Counted from the stretch's first letter, positions 24,941 through 35,883 are shown. The stretch is 64,000 nucleotides of DNA from an uncultured Oscillospiraceae bacterium (GCA_947627325.1 CANQVO010000010.1:23375-87374), one strand, 5' to 3'. Made by a program: numbers and translations. Notes: generated by a model from the letters alone, not told the origin.

Positions 24941-26254
24941 TTATCCCTCGGGGGGCTGATCTTCCGCCGGGGGTACTTCCGCGGGAGGCTGGGGCGCCGG
25001 GGCCACCGGGGGCTCCGCCACCGGGGGCTGGGGCGCCGGGGCCGACGGGGGCTCCGCCACCGGGGGCTGGGGAGCCTGGGGAGGCGCCGGGGGCGCTTCC
25101 ACGAAGGGCGCGGGCTGGGGCGCCGGGGCCGCCGGAGGCTCTGCCACCGGGGGCTGGGGAGCCTGGGGAGGCGCCGGGGGCGCTTCCACGAAGGGCGCGG
25201 GCTGGGCCGCGGGGGCGGGCTCCGCCCCGTCGGGGGCCAGCACCACCCGGCCGGTGACGGTGAGGAAGAACCCGGCCTCGGCCACGGTCTGGTAGGCGTA
25301 GAGCCACAGGCTCAGGGGCAGGCAGGCCAGCCACGTCACCACCAGAGACACGTTCATGGGCCCCGTCACGCTCTCGATCAGTTCGCCCAGGTTGCCCACC
25401 ATCCACGCCTGGATCGCCCGCTCGTCGGCCACCACCTGGGCCATCCGGCCCAGCTCCATCAGCCAGTCCCCGGCCCAGTTAAGTATCACCACCGAGATGC
25501 CCACGCCGGCCACCACTAGGGCGATCAGCGCCACCAGCAGGCCCCAGCCCAGGAAGGACAGGTCCAGGACGAGCTTCTTCAGGTAGTTGCCCCGCATGGT
25601 CTGCTTGCTGGCGGTGATGGAGGCGAACACCCCCTTGTCGGGGTCGGACATGACAAAGTAGGGGGCCAGGCAGTAGCGCAGGGACACAAAAAAGCCGAAC
25701 ACGCTGGCCGCCACGGAGAGGAGTGCGGACAGCACCCCAAAAGCCGCGCCGTCCAGGACCAGGGACAAGACCCCGCCCACCACGCCGCAGACCAGGGCGA
25801 TGAGCAGGACCCACAGGCAGGTGAAGATGAAGGTCATGATCTCGGTGCCGATGGCCCGGCCGGCCAGGGGGAAGCCGGAGAACACGTCCCCCACCCCGGT
25901 CTGCTGGCGGCGGAACAGGCGCAGGGCGTAGCCCTTGTAGCCGTAGCTCATCACCATGGTGAACAGGCTCAACAGCACCGAGATGAACATAGTAAGCAAC
26001 CCGCCGCTCACCATCCGCCCCGCCGCGCCCGCGGCCCAGAGCTCGTCGGGCTCCTGGCCCCGGCGGAGCATGGCCTCCATCTCCTCCGCGATCTGGGGCA
26101 GGATCTGCCGGGTGGGGTCCAGCAGGCCCTGGATCACCTGGGGCAGGGTCATGGCCAGCAGGATGAACACCAGCGTGACCACCCAGGCCCTGGGCCGGGC
26201 CTCCCGAATGAGGCCCTTGGCCTCCAATTTCAGTGTTTTGCGGTCGTAGTACAT
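24941..26254 (-). CDS. DUF975-family membrane protein with Pro-rich repeat tail
   Basis: 437 residues. About six hydrophobic helices fill residues 20-330, with the DUF975-like soluble turn LFRRQQTGVGDVFSGF between helices 2 and 3 and CLAPYFVMSDPDKGVFASITAS before the later helices. From about 335 onward the chain is a cytoplasmic-type tail of Pro, Ala, Gln and Val in imperfect repeats (PAPFVEAPPAPPQAPQPPVA units). Function of DUF975 is not established. The ATG preceded by AAAGGAAG was chosen; the long frame upstream is a shadow of the TPM gene. It is last of five co-directional genes. Confidence 0.82.
   Translation of the reverse strand: MYYDRKTLKLEAKGLIREARPRAWVVTLVFILLAMTLPQVIQGLLDPTRQILPQIAEEMEAMLRRGQEPDELWAAGAAGRMVSGGLLTMFISVLLSLFTMVMSYGYKGYALRLFRRQQTGVGDVFSGFPLAGRAIGTEIMTFIFTCLWVLLIALVCGVVGGVLSLVLDGAAFGVLSALLSVAASVFGFFVSLRYCLAPYFVMSDPDKGVFASITASKQTMRGNYLKKLVLDLSFLGWGLLVALIALVVAGVGISVVILNWAGDWLMELGRMAQVVADERAIQAWMVGNLGELIESVTGPMNVSLVVTWLACLPLSLWLYAYQTVAEAGFFLTVTGRVVLAPDGAEPAPAAQPAPFVEAPPAPPQAPQPPVAEPPAAPAPQPAPFVEAPPAPPQAPQPPVAEPPSAPAPQPPVAEPPVAPAPQPPAEVPPAEDQPPEG
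25051..25206 (-). repeat. Direct repeat encoding the Pro-rich tail
   Basis: Two copies of about 68 bases (25051-25118 and 25139-25206) differ at one visible position (CTCCGCC versus CTCTGCC). Shorter partial units continue to about 24980. They encode the repeated PPVAEPP/PAPFVEAPP tail and are a likely site of length variation. Confidence 0.85.
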
Positions 26255-26303
26255 GGCGTATCTTCCTTTCCCTGTTTCGTTGGATAAGACCAGGCCGCGG
26301 GGG

Positions 26304-27290
26304 TCATCTGCGCCCCACGCCGCCGCCGCGGGTGTGCCCGCCGGAGTGGAATCCGCCTCCGCCGGAGCGGAAGCCCCCGCCCCCGGAGCGGAAGGAGGAG
26401 TGGCCGGTGGAGAACCCGCCGCCCCGGCGGCCCACGCCGCCGCCCCGGGTGTGTCCGCCGGTGTGGAACCCGCCGTCAAAGCCGATCCCGCCGCCCGCGC
26501 CGGGGGGCGGGCCGGGGGCGTGGGGCGGCGGGCCGGGGGGCGGGCCGTACCGCCGCCGGCGCCAGAAGAAGATGGGCCAGGGGCGGTAGTAGCCGTACCA
26601 GGGGTCGTAATAGTGGTGGAAGCCCCGGCGCACCGTACTGCCCAGGGCGATGAGCACCACCACGGCGATGAAGAGGAAGGCGGTGAACACCGCCAGCGCG
26701 CCCACCAGGCCCATGGCCCCGCTCCCGCTGGTCTCCTGGGGGTGGGTGGGGGCGGGGACGTAGTCGGGGGCGGCGTCCGCCCCGCTGCCGGCGTAGTAGT
26801 TCTCCAGCCAGGCGCAGGCGGCGTCGAAGAAGCCGGACACGGCGGCGTCGTAGTCGTCGGCGTCAAAGTCGTCGTAGAAATGGTCCTCCATCCAGCCGTT
26901 GAGGGTGGCGTCGCTCAAAGCGTCTTCCAGCCCCGAGCCCACCATGAGCCAGCACTTTTTCAGGCCGTCGTCGGTGTAGTCGCCGGTGGCGAAGACCAGG
27001 AGCAGGCCGTTGTCCAGTTCCTCCGAGCCCACGCCCCACTGCTCAAAGCACTCGTAGGCGTAGCTCTCCCCGTCCAGCCCGTCCATGAACCGCACCGACA
27101 CGATCACGATCTGCGCGCCGGTGCGCTGGAACAGGGCCTCGTCCCGCTGGACGATCTCCTGTTCCAGGTCGTCGTCCAGCACCTGGGCGTAGTCGCCCAC
27201 ATAGCCGTTGGCGGGCCGGTCCACCACCGCCAGGGCGGGGGTGACCAACAGCGCCAGGCACACAAGCAGGCTGAAAAGGCGTTTTTTCAT
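26304..27290 (-). CDS. TPM-domain secreted/membrane protein with Gly-rich tail
   Basis: 328 residues: signal peptide (KKRLFSLLVCLALLVTPALA), a TPM domain at about 25-165 (VGDYAQVLDDDLEQEIVQRDEALFQ...IVIVSVRFMDG), one membrane helix near 190-215, an aromatic-Arg segment, then a Gly/His/Arg-rich tail in which HTRGGGVGRR occurs twice. TPM proteins of the YgcG type are commonly encoded with LemA proteins, as here; their biochemical role is unclear. The ribosome site is AAGGAGAG, 11 bases after the LemA stop. Confidence 0.88.
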   Translation of the reverse strand: MKKRLFSLLVCLALLVTPALAVVDRPANGYVGDYAQVLDDDLEQEIVQRDEALFQRTGAQIVIVSVRFMDGLDGESYAYECFEQWGVGSEELDNGLLLVFATGDYTDDGLKKCWLMVGSGLEDALSDATLNGWMEDHFYDDFDADDYDAAVSGFFDAACAWLENYYAGSGADAAPDYVPAPTHPQETSGSGAMGLVGALAVFTAFLFIAVVVLIALGSTVRRGFHHYYDPWYGYYRPWPIFFWRRRRYGPPPGPPPHAPGPPPGAGGGIGFDGGFHTGGHTRGGGVGRRGGGFSTGHSSFRSGGGGFRSGGGGFHSGGHTRGGGVGRR

Positions 27291-27300
27291 GGCTCTCTCC

Positions 27301-27831
27301 TTATTGGTAGACCGTCAGGGGCTTGACCCCGGTGAGCCCGCCCAGCACGTTGGCGGGAAAGGCGGCCAGGGTCTTGGTGTTAAAGGTCTGGGCCAGGTCG
27401 GTGTAAGGGTCCCGGCGGATGCGAAGGGCGATGGAGTCCAGGGTGGCCTTGAGGTCGGACAGATCCCGCCGGGACGCCTCCGACAGCTCCGCCCCGGAGA
27501 GCAGGTCCACGACCTCCTGGGCGGGGCCCGTCAAATCGGCGGCGCTGTCCCCGGCCCGGAAGGCCTCCACCCGGCCCCGCAGGGCCTCCACCTGGGGCGT
27601 CTCCCCCAGGCCGCTGTTTTGGGCTACCGTGCAGAGGTTGGCGCAGGCGTCCGCCCGGCGGGCCAGGTCGGAGCGCACCCCGGTCCCGTCGCCGTACGCC
27701 CCCTGGGAGAAGACGGTCAGGGCCTCCTTCCGCAGGGCGTTCAAGGAGCGGTGGGAGCCGAAGAGGGCGGCGGCCAAAATCACCGCCGCGGTGACGATCA
27801 GCGCGGTCCTTGTGGACTTGATGGGGACCAC
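27301..27831 (-). CDS. LemA-family membrane-anchored protein
   Basis: About 170 residues: a short basic head, one N-terminal helix (TALIVTAAVILAAALFG) and a helical-bundle domain ending TFNTKTLAAFPANVLGGLTG, the LemA C-terminal signature (N-x(4)-FP). LemA proteins are membrane-bound helical bundles of unknown activity. The start is uncertain. The listed GTG overlaps the ribosome site GGGAGGTG itself; the next well-spaced codon is ATC (four codons on), and no ATG is available near the helix. It sits between telA and the TPM gene. Confidence 0.82.
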   Translation of the reverse strand: MVPIKSTRTALIVTAAVILAAALFGSHRSLNALRKEALTVFSQGAYGDGTGVRSDLARRADACANLCTVAQNSGLGETPQVEALRGRVEAFRAGDSAADLTGPAQEVVDLLSGAELSEASRRDLSDLKATLDSIALRIRRDPYTDLAQTFNTKTLAAFPANVLGGLTGVKPLTVYQ

Positions 27832-27860
27832 CTCCCGGAAAAGATCTCAGCGGCGGGGGA

Positions 27861-29030
27861 TCAGCCCCGCAGCTCCAACAGCTTCTGCTTCAGCTCGCCC
27901 TCGATGCGGCCCAGCTCCGCCTCCGCCTCGCGGCGCTTCTGGCGGCCCTCCTCCTGGATGTGCATGACCTCGTCCAGGGTAGCGATGAGCTTCTGGTTGG
28001 TGCTCTGGAGCGTCTCGATGTCCACCACCGAACGCTCCGCCTCCTTGGCGGTGGCCACCGTGCCCATCTGGAGCATCTCGGCGTTCTTTTCCAGCAGGTC
28101 GTTGGTCATCTGTGTGACGGCGCTCTGGGCCTGGGTGGCCTCCTTGGCGTGCTGGAGGCCCAGGGCCAGGACCATCTGGGACTTCCACAGGGGGATGGTG
28201 TTCACCAGGGAGGACTGGATCTTCTCCAGCATCAGGGTGTCGTTGTTCTGCAAAAGGCGGGTCTGGGGGCCCATCTGCACGGACATCATCCGGGTGAGCT
28301 CCAGGTCGTGGAGCTTGCGCTCAAAGCGGGTGCAGAGGTTCGCCAGGTCGTTATACGCCTGGGCGTCCTCCTGGGCGCCGCTGGTCTCCGCCTTTTTCTT
28401 GAGCTCGGCAAGGTCTGTGGAGCGGACCTGTTCCAGGCGCTTTTTCCCCGCCAGGATATACATGGTCAACTCCTTATAGTACTTGGTGTTCAGCTCGTAC
28501 ATCTGGTCCAGCATGGCGATGTCCTTCATCAGGGTGACCTGGTGGCCCTCCAGGATGGAGACGATCTTATCCACGTTGGCCTCCGCCTTGGCGTAGCCGG
28601 CCTTCAGGCTCTCCAACTCGTCCCGCTTTTTCTGGAACCAGCCGGCGATGCCCTTTTTCTGCGGGCCGTTGAACCCCTTGAGCTCCACCACCAGGTCGGA
28701 CAGGGCCTCCCCCACCTCCCCCAGGTCCTTGGAGCGGACGGAGTTGAGGGAGTTCTCGGAAAAGGCGGCGATGTTCTTCTGCGCGGCGGCACCGTATTGG
28801 AGCACCACGGCGGAGTCGGTGATGTCGATCTTCTGGGCGAAGTCGTCCACCATCTTCCGCTCCGCGTCGGACAGCATGGACTCGTCCAGCTTCACCGCCG
28901 TGGCGTCCCGGTCCTTGGCCTGGTCGGCGGGGGCGGAAGCGGGGGCGGCGGGGGTCTGGGGGACGGCCGCGGCGGCGGCGCCCAGGTCGGGGGTCAGGGT
29001 CAGCTCCGGGGTCAGATTTTCCTCGCTCAT
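27861..29030 (-). CDS. TelA/KlaA-family toxic anion resistance protein
   Basis: 389-residue cytoplasmic protein rich in long helices. After an Ala/Pro-rich head of about 45 residues come the family segments LGEVGEALSDLVVELKGF, IAGWFQKKRDELESLKAGYAKAEANVDKIV, LDQMYELNTKYYKELTMYILAG and LLQNNDTLMLEKIQSSLVNTIPLWKSQM (pieces of the conserved TelA domain). TelA is linked to tellurite, colicin and antibiotic tolerance, but the mechanism is unknown. In Firmicutes it usually follows xpaC, as here. Confidence 0.92.
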   Translation of the reverse strand: MSEENLTPELTLTPDLGAAAAAVPQTPAAPASAPADQAKDRDATAVKLDESMLSDAERKMVDDFAQKIDITDSAVVLQYGAAAQKNIAAFSENSLNSVRSKDLGEVGEALSDLVVELKGFNGPQKKGIAGWFQKKRDELESLKAGYAKAEANVDKIVSILEGHQVTLMKDIAMLDQMYELNTKYYKELTMYILAGKKRLEQVRSTDLAELKKKAETSGAQEDAQAYNDLANLCTRFERKLHDLELTRMMSVQMGPQTRLLQNNDTLMLEKIQSSLVNTIPLWKSQMVLALGLQHAKEATQAQSAVTQMTNDLLEKNAEMLQMGTVATAKEAERSVVDIETLQSTNQKLIATLDEVMHIQEEGRQKRREAEAELGRIEGELKQKLLELRG

Positions 29031-29071
29031 GGCAGTTCTTCCTTTCCTGTTTATGGATTTATAGAAGTGGG

Positions 29072-29725
29072 TCAGGTCCCGGGCATCTGCGTCCCGCCCA
29101 GCCCCTCCCGGGCCATCATCTGTTCCAGCACGGCCACGTCGGTGGAGATGTCCAGCGCCTCCGCGCCGAAGAGGGCGTCCAGCTGTTTGTCAAAGGCCTG
29201 GACGATGAGGGCCATGATGGTCTCGATCCTGCCCTTGGTCCCGTCGATGTTCTCCCCCTCGATCCCCGCCTCGTCCATGCGGTCATAGGCGTTGAGGAGC
29301 TTGAGGGTGGTGGGCAGGTAGTAGCTGAGGAAGCGGCGGATCTGGCCCCGCTTTTCCGGGTGCTTTTCCACCTCCTGGAAGATCTTGTCGGTGACCGCTT
29401 CCAGGTGGTCGATCTGCGCGGAGATCTGGGGGCCCGCGATGGCGTCGTTGAGGCGGCGCATCTCGGCCACGGCCCTGTCCCGCTCCGCCTTCAGCTCCGC
29501 CAGGGCCTTTTCCTCCTCCGTCCGGGGCTCCGGGACGGGGTCGGGGACGGTGACCGTCCTGTCCTTCCAGATCAGCCCCCGGCCCGCGGCGTACACCGCG
29601 GCGGACAGGGCGATAAGCAGGGCGAAGTGGGTCAGCCGGTACATAGGCAGAAACAATGCCCACACCGCCCACAGCGCCCCCACGGCGTAGATGGGGTACG
29701 GAGACTTGATCCGGCGCACAGCCAC
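29072..29725 (-). CDS. XpaC-like membrane protein
   Basis: 217-residue protein with two adjacent N-terminal helices (YPIYAVGALWAVWALFLP and THFALLIALSAAVYAAG), then a coiled-coil and helical domain: EEKALAELKAERDRAVAEMRRLNDAI, HPEKRGQIRRFLSYYLPTTLKLL. This matches the XpaC family, named for hydrolysis of an indolyl phosphate in Bacillus, though real function is unknown. The GTG start was chosen because AGGAGGGG lies 5 bases upstream; the frame opens six codons earlier. It heads the five-gene operon. Confidence 0.87.
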   Translation of the reverse strand: MAVRRIKSPYPIYAVGALWAVWALFLPMYRLTHFALLIALSAAVYAAGRGLIWKDRTVTVPDPVPEPRTEEEKALAELKAERDRAVAEMRRLNDAIAGPQISAQIDHLEAVTDKIFQEVEKHPEKRGQIRRFLSYYLPTTLKLLNAYDRMDEAGIEGENIDGTKGRIETIMALIVQAFDKQLDALFGAEALDISTDVAVLEQMMAREGLGGTQMPGT

Positions 29726-29755
29726 GCGCTCCCCTCCTCTCACACAGTTACCCCT

Positions 29756-29785
29756 ATTTTACCGCTTTTCGCCGCCCACTGTCAA
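29756..29785 (-). promoter_or_regulatory. Promoter of the xpaC-telA-lemA-TPM-DUF975 operon
   Basis: TTGACA, 18 bases, TAAAAT on the minus strand. A short inverted repeat (29787-29817) lies between it and the divergent ilvA promoter. Confidence 0.8.
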
Positions 29786-29847
29786 CAAAAACCCACCCCC
29801 GGAGGGGGAGGTTTTTTGTAGGCATTTCTAAGGGTGGGGAAAACTCG

Positions 29848-29875
29848 TTGACATTTTGGGGAGGAATGGTAAAAT
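29848..29875 (+). promoter_or_regulatory. Promoter of ilvA
   Basis: TTGACA, 16 bases, TAAAAT. Because it lies inside the longest possible reading frame, the true ilvA start must be downstream. Confidence 0.75.
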
Positions 29876-29916
29876 ATCGGGAGGAAAACTCTGTGACAAA
29901 GGAGAAATGTCCCGCT

Positions 29917-31140
29917 ATGGCTATGACATTGGAAGATTTCAAAGCCGCCCGCAAGGTGCTGGAGGGGGTCATCACCCCCACCCCCCTGGTCCACTCCCCC
30001 GCCTTTTCCGCCGCCTGCGGCAACCAGGTCTATCTCAAGCCGGAGAATCTGCAGGTCACGGGGGCCTACAAGATCCGCGGCGCCTACTACAAGGTCAGCA
30101 CCCTGGATGAGGAGCAAAAGGCCCGGGGGCTCATCACCGCCTCGGCGGGGAACCACGCCCAGGGCGTGGCCTACGCCGCCCGGGCCGCCGGGTGCAAGGC
30201 CACCATCGTCATGCCCACCACCACCCCCCTGGTGAAGGTGAACAACACCAAGGCCCTGGGGGCCCAGGTGGTGCTCTCCGGCTCCACCTTTGACGACGCG
30301 GCGGAGAAGGCCCACGAACTGGAAAAGGCCCAGGGCCTCACCTATATCCCCCCCTTCAACGACGCCACCGTATCCACCGGCCAGGGCACCATCGCCTACG
30401 AGATCTTCTCCGACCTGCCCGACGTGGACATCATCCTGGTGCCCATCGGCGGGGGCGGGCTGTGCGCGGGGGTGGCCACCCTGACCAAACTGCTCAACCC
30501 CAACGTCCAGGTCATCGGCGTGGAGCCCTCCGGCGCGGCCAGCATGAAGGCCGCCCTGGAGGCGGGCCACCCCGTCACCCTGGACAGCGTGGACACCATC
30601 GCCGACGGCGTGGCGGTGAAGACGGTGGGGGACGTGGTCTTCCCCTACATCCAGAAAAACGTGGACCACATCCTCACCATCGACGACAGCGAGCTGGTGG
30701 ACGCCTTTTTGGACATGATGGAAAAGCACAAGATGGTGGTGGAGAACGCCGGACTGCTCACCATCGCCGCCCTGAACCACCTGGACTGCCAGGGCAAGAA
30801 CGTGGTCAGCGTCCTCTCCGGCGGGAACATGGACGTGATCACCATGTCCTCCCTGGTCCAGCACGGGCTCATCAACCGGGGCCGGGTGTTCACCTTCTCC
30901 GTCCAGCTGCCCGACCGCCCCGGCGAGCTGTTGCGGGTGGCCTCCATCGTGGCCCGGGAGAAGGGCAACGTCATCAAGCTGGAGCACAACCAGTTCGTCT
31001 CCATCAACCGCCAGAGCGCCGTGGAACTGCGGGTCACCCTGGAGGCCTTCGGCCACGAGCACAAAAAGACCATCCTGGACGCCCTGACCCGGGAGGGCTA
31101 CGAGGCCCGGGAGGTCAACACCGCGGACTTCTACAACTGA
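29917..31140 (+). CDS. ilvA: Threonine ammonia-lyase with ACT domain
   Basis: PLP enzyme of 407 residues that deaminates threonine to 2-oxobutyrate, the entry to isoleucine synthesis together with the ilvBNC products. The PLP lysine is Lys52 in TGAYKIRGA; SAGNHAQGVA (76-85) and the Gly-rich phosphate cup PIGGGGLCAGVA are intact. The last 80 residues form one ACT domain (FSVQLPDRPGELLRVASIV), the short form. The start is ATG 12 bases after AAAGGAG; a GTG eight codons earlier with GGGAGG is an alternative, but that site overlaps the transcription start. Confidence 0.93.
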   Translation: MAMTLEDFKAARKVLEGVITPTPLVHSPAFSAACGNQVYLKPENLQVTGAYKIRGAYYKVSTLDEEQKARGLITASAGNHAQGVAYAARAAGCKATIVMPTTTPLVKVNNTKALGAQVVLSGSTFDDAAEKAHELEKAQGLTYIPPFNDATVSTGQGTIAYEIFSDLPDVDIILVPIGGGGLCAGVATLTKLLNPNVQVIGVEPSGAASMKAALEAGHPVTLDSVDTIADGVAVKTVGDVVFPYIQKNVDHILTIDDSELVDAFLDMMEKHKMVVENAGLLTIAALNHLDCQGKNVVSVLSGGNMDVITMSSLVQHGLINRGRVFTFSVQLPDRPGELLRVASIVAREKGNVIKLEHNQFVSINRQSAVELRVTLEAFGHEHKKTILDALTREGYEAREVNTADFYN

Positions 31141-31323
31141 CAAACCGAACCCCCCGGCGGCCTCCCTTTGGAGGAGACCGCCGAGGGGCATATCTTAGGT
31201 GCGGCGGGCCCGCCGGGCCGTAGCGGCGGGCAAGGGCCGTGGGCGGCTGGGGGACACCGGCCGCCGTCCCGGGAGCCGAGCCGCTTGCACCATCCTATGC
31301 CGCCAAGGGAAGGAGTGCCCCAC

Positions 31324-31983
31324 ATGACCTCTCTCATCGCCCCCTCCATCCTCTCCGCCGACTTCTGCCGCCTGGCCCAGGAGCTGGAGACGGTCCAGAC
31401 CGCCGACTGGCTCCACGTGGACGTGATGGACGGCCAGTTCGTGCCCAACCTCACCGTGGGCGTGCCGGTGGTGGAGAGCCTGCGCAAGACCACGGACAAG
31501 TTCCTGGACGTCCACCTGATGATCGAAAAGCCCCTGCGCTATGTGGAGGCGTTCGCCAAAGCGGGGGCGGACCTGCTCACCTTCCACCTGGAGGCGGACC
31601 ACCCCTCCGGCATCCGGGCCGCCATAGACCTGGCGGGGCGGCTGGGGATCCAAAAGGGCGTGGCCCTGCGGCCCATCACCAAGGCCGAGGCCGTCCTGCC
31701 CTACCTTGCGGACATCGACCTGGTGCTGGTGATGACGGTGGAGCCCGGCTTTGGGGGCCAGGCGTTTATGGCCGACCAGCTGGACACCGTCCGGGCCGTC
31801 CGGGCCCTCATCGACAAGCATGACCCCGCCTGCCGTTTGGAGGTGGACGGGGGGATCGACCCCGCCACCATCGGCGGGGTGTACGCCGCCGGGGCGGACA
31901 CCTTTGTGGCGGGCTCGGCGGTGTTCGGCCAGGGGGACCGGGCGGCGGCCATCGCCCGACTGCGGGGTGCCTGCCATGGCTAA
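31324..31983 (+). CDS. rpe: Ribulose-phosphate 3-epimerase
   Basis: 219-residue TIM-barrel enzyme of the pentose phosphate pathway interconverting ribulose-5-phosphate and xylulose-5-phosphate. Motifs: APSILSADF, the metal-binding LHVDVMDGQFVPN, DVHLMIEKP, VMTVEPGFGGQAF and LEVDGGID. AAGGAG precedes the ATG. It overlaps recR by 8 bases. Confidence 0.97.
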   Translation: MTSLIAPSILSADFCRLAQELETVQTADWLHVDVMDGQFVPNLTVGVPVVESLRKTTDKFLDVHLMIEKPLRYVEAFAKAGADLLTFHLEADHPSGIRAAIDLAGRLGIQKGVALRPITKAEAVLPYLADIDLVLVMTVEPGFGGQAFMADQLDTVRAVRALIDKHDPACRLEVDGGIDPATIGGVYAAGADTFVAGSAVFGQGDRAAAIARLRGACHG

Positions 31984-32584
31984 CAACGCCTTTCCCCCCG
32001 CCCTGGACGCGTTGGTGGAGCAGTTCGCCCGCCTCCCCGGGGTGGGGCGCAAGTCCGCCCAGCGGCTGGCCTTTTTCGTGCTGGGCCTGCCGGAGGACCA
32101 GGTGGACGCCTTTGCCCAGGCCCTGCTGGCGGCCAAGCGGGAGATCCACCGCTGCCCGATCTGCCAGAACTTCTCCGAGGGGGACGGCCCCTGCGCCCTG
32201 TGCCAAAACACCCGCCGGGACCCCACCACCGTCTGCGTGGTGGCGGAGGCCCGGGACGTGGCCGCCCTGGAGCGGGGCCAGGAGTACAAGGGCCTCTACC
32301 ACGTCCTCCACGGCGTCATCTCCCCCATGAACCACATCGGCCCCGACGACCTGGCGGTGAAGGAACTGCTGGAGCGGGTGGGCCGAGGGGAGATCCGGGA
32401 GGTCATCATGGCCACCAACCCGGACACCGAGGGGGAGGCCACCGCCATGTACCTCTCCCGCCTGCTCAAGCCCTTCGGGGTGACGGTGACCCGCCTGGCC
32501 TACGGCGTGCCGGTGGGCGGACACCTGGAGTTCGCCGACGACGCCACCCTCATGCGCGCGCTGGAGGGGCGGCGGGAGATGTGA
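31976..32584 (+). CDS. recR: Recombination protein RecR
   Basis: 202-residue DNA repair protein acting with RecO/RecF on gaps. An HhH motif (RLPGVGRKSAQRLAFF), a four-Cys zinc finger (CPICQNFSEGDGPCALCQN) and a Toprim domain (VCVVAEARDVAALE, IMATNPDTEGEATAMYL) appear in the usual order and length. The start overlaps the end of rpe. Confidence 0.97.
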   Translation: MANNAFPPALDALVEQFARLPGVGRKSAQRLAFFVLGLPEDQVDAFAQALLAAKREIHRCPICQNFSEGDGPCALCQNTRRDPTTVCVVAEARDVAALERGQEYKGLYHVLHGVISPMNHIGPDDLAVKELLERVGRGEIREVIMATNPDTEGEATAMYLSRLLKPFGVTVTRLAYGVPVGGHLEFADDATLMRALEGRREM

Positions 32585-32591
32585 AAACATC

Positions 32592-32619
32592 TTGACAATT
32601 CCGGGAAAGCTGATACAAT
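32592..32619 (+). promoter_or_regulatory. Promoter of the T-box/alaS unit
   Basis: TTGACA, 16 bases, TACAAT with an upstream TGA extension, starting just past the recR stop. Confidence 0.85.
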
Positions 32620-32626
32620 AAACGGG

Positions 32627-32791
32627 CAAAACGCAAAAGAGGCGATGACGGGCCGCCAACCCCGAGCCGCCGGCGATGAGCCGGACGCCCCATCCCCGTT
32701 ATCGGATGACAAGTGGCCCATTTCGGGCAATCTGGGTGGTACCGCGGAGCGCACGCTTCGTCCCTGACAGACAGGGGCGGAGCGTTTTTTT
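32627..32791 (+). promoter_or_regulatory. T-box riboswitch controlling alaS
   Basis: The leader contains the T-box core GGGTGGTACCGCGG (32734-32747), whose TGGT would pair with the ACCA end of uncharged tRNA-Ala. A 13-bp terminator stem (CGCTTCGTCCCTG/CAGGGGCGGAGCG, two G-U pairs) and seven T residues follow (32754-32791). Uncharged tRNA-Ala would stabilise the antiterminator and allow alaS transcription. The specifier codon could not be placed with confidence; alanine is inferred from the downstream gene. Confidence 0.92.
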
Positions 32792-32849
32792 ACGGCCCCA
32801 CCCTCCCCCCAAAAAATCAAAAAAATTTTTCGCGTAAGGAGAGATACCC

Positions 32850-35534
<2,685 letters not shown>

Positions 35535-35680
35535 CCCGCCGCCCCAGCGGCCCTCCGGCCGCCGCGCCAAGTGGCGCGTGGGTTTCGCCGCCTCGGCGGC
35601 GGAACCGCGCAGGGGTGGCTCCGCCGCCCCGAGCAGTTTGATCCAAGGGGCCCCCGCGCGGCATCAGCCGGGTGGGGACC

Positions 35681-35755
35681 GGCGGGAAGGACCCCCTCAT
35701 GGTGGATAACGCCCTGGCGATGGTGGATAACTTCGTGTCCATGAAACTGGGCTGA
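35681..35755 (+). pseudogene. Duplicated 3' end fragment of alaS
   Basis: The fragment repeats the last 25 codons of alaS including the stop, in the same frame sense, and the homology runs on for 17 identical bases past the stop. Compared with 35460-35551 there are six differences in 92 bases, all at third codon positions and all silent (GGC/GGG, GAT/GAC, CCT/CCC, GAC/GAT twice, AAG/AAA). It has no start or ribosome site and is not expected to be translated. Confidence 0.9.
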
Positions 35756-35818
35756 CCCGCCGCCCCAGCGGCGTGTGGGTTTGCCGCTTGTTGGCCCTCC
35801 CCTTTTCCCGCTTTTTCT

Positions 35819-35853
35819 ATCGCCGCGCCTGGGGTCCGGGCGCGGCGATTTTT
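35819..35853 (+). terminator. Terminator behind alaS and its duplicated end
   Basis: TCGCCGCGCC pairs with GGGCGCGGCGA around an 8-base loop, followed by TTTTT. Confidence 0.85.
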
Positions 35854-35854
35854 C

Positions 35855-35883
35855 TTGGCAAATTTTTGGCGCTGTGGTATAAT
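35855..35883 (+). promoter_or_regulatory. Promoter of the HIT gene
   Basis: TTGGCA, 17 bases, TATAAT, 65 bases before the start codon and directly behind the alaS terminator. Confidence 0.8.

Noticed and set aside
31141..31323. Riboswitch or small RNA between ilvA and rpe
   Set aside because: There are GC-rich hairpins (for example CCCCCGGCGG/CCGCCGAGGGG) but no T run, clear promoter or recognisable RNA motif.
35535..35680. CRISPR-like or REP array in the GC-rich spacer after alaS
   Set aside because: The short GGCGGCGG/CCGCCGCC inverted repeats are irregular and unspaced; there is no repeat-spacer pattern.
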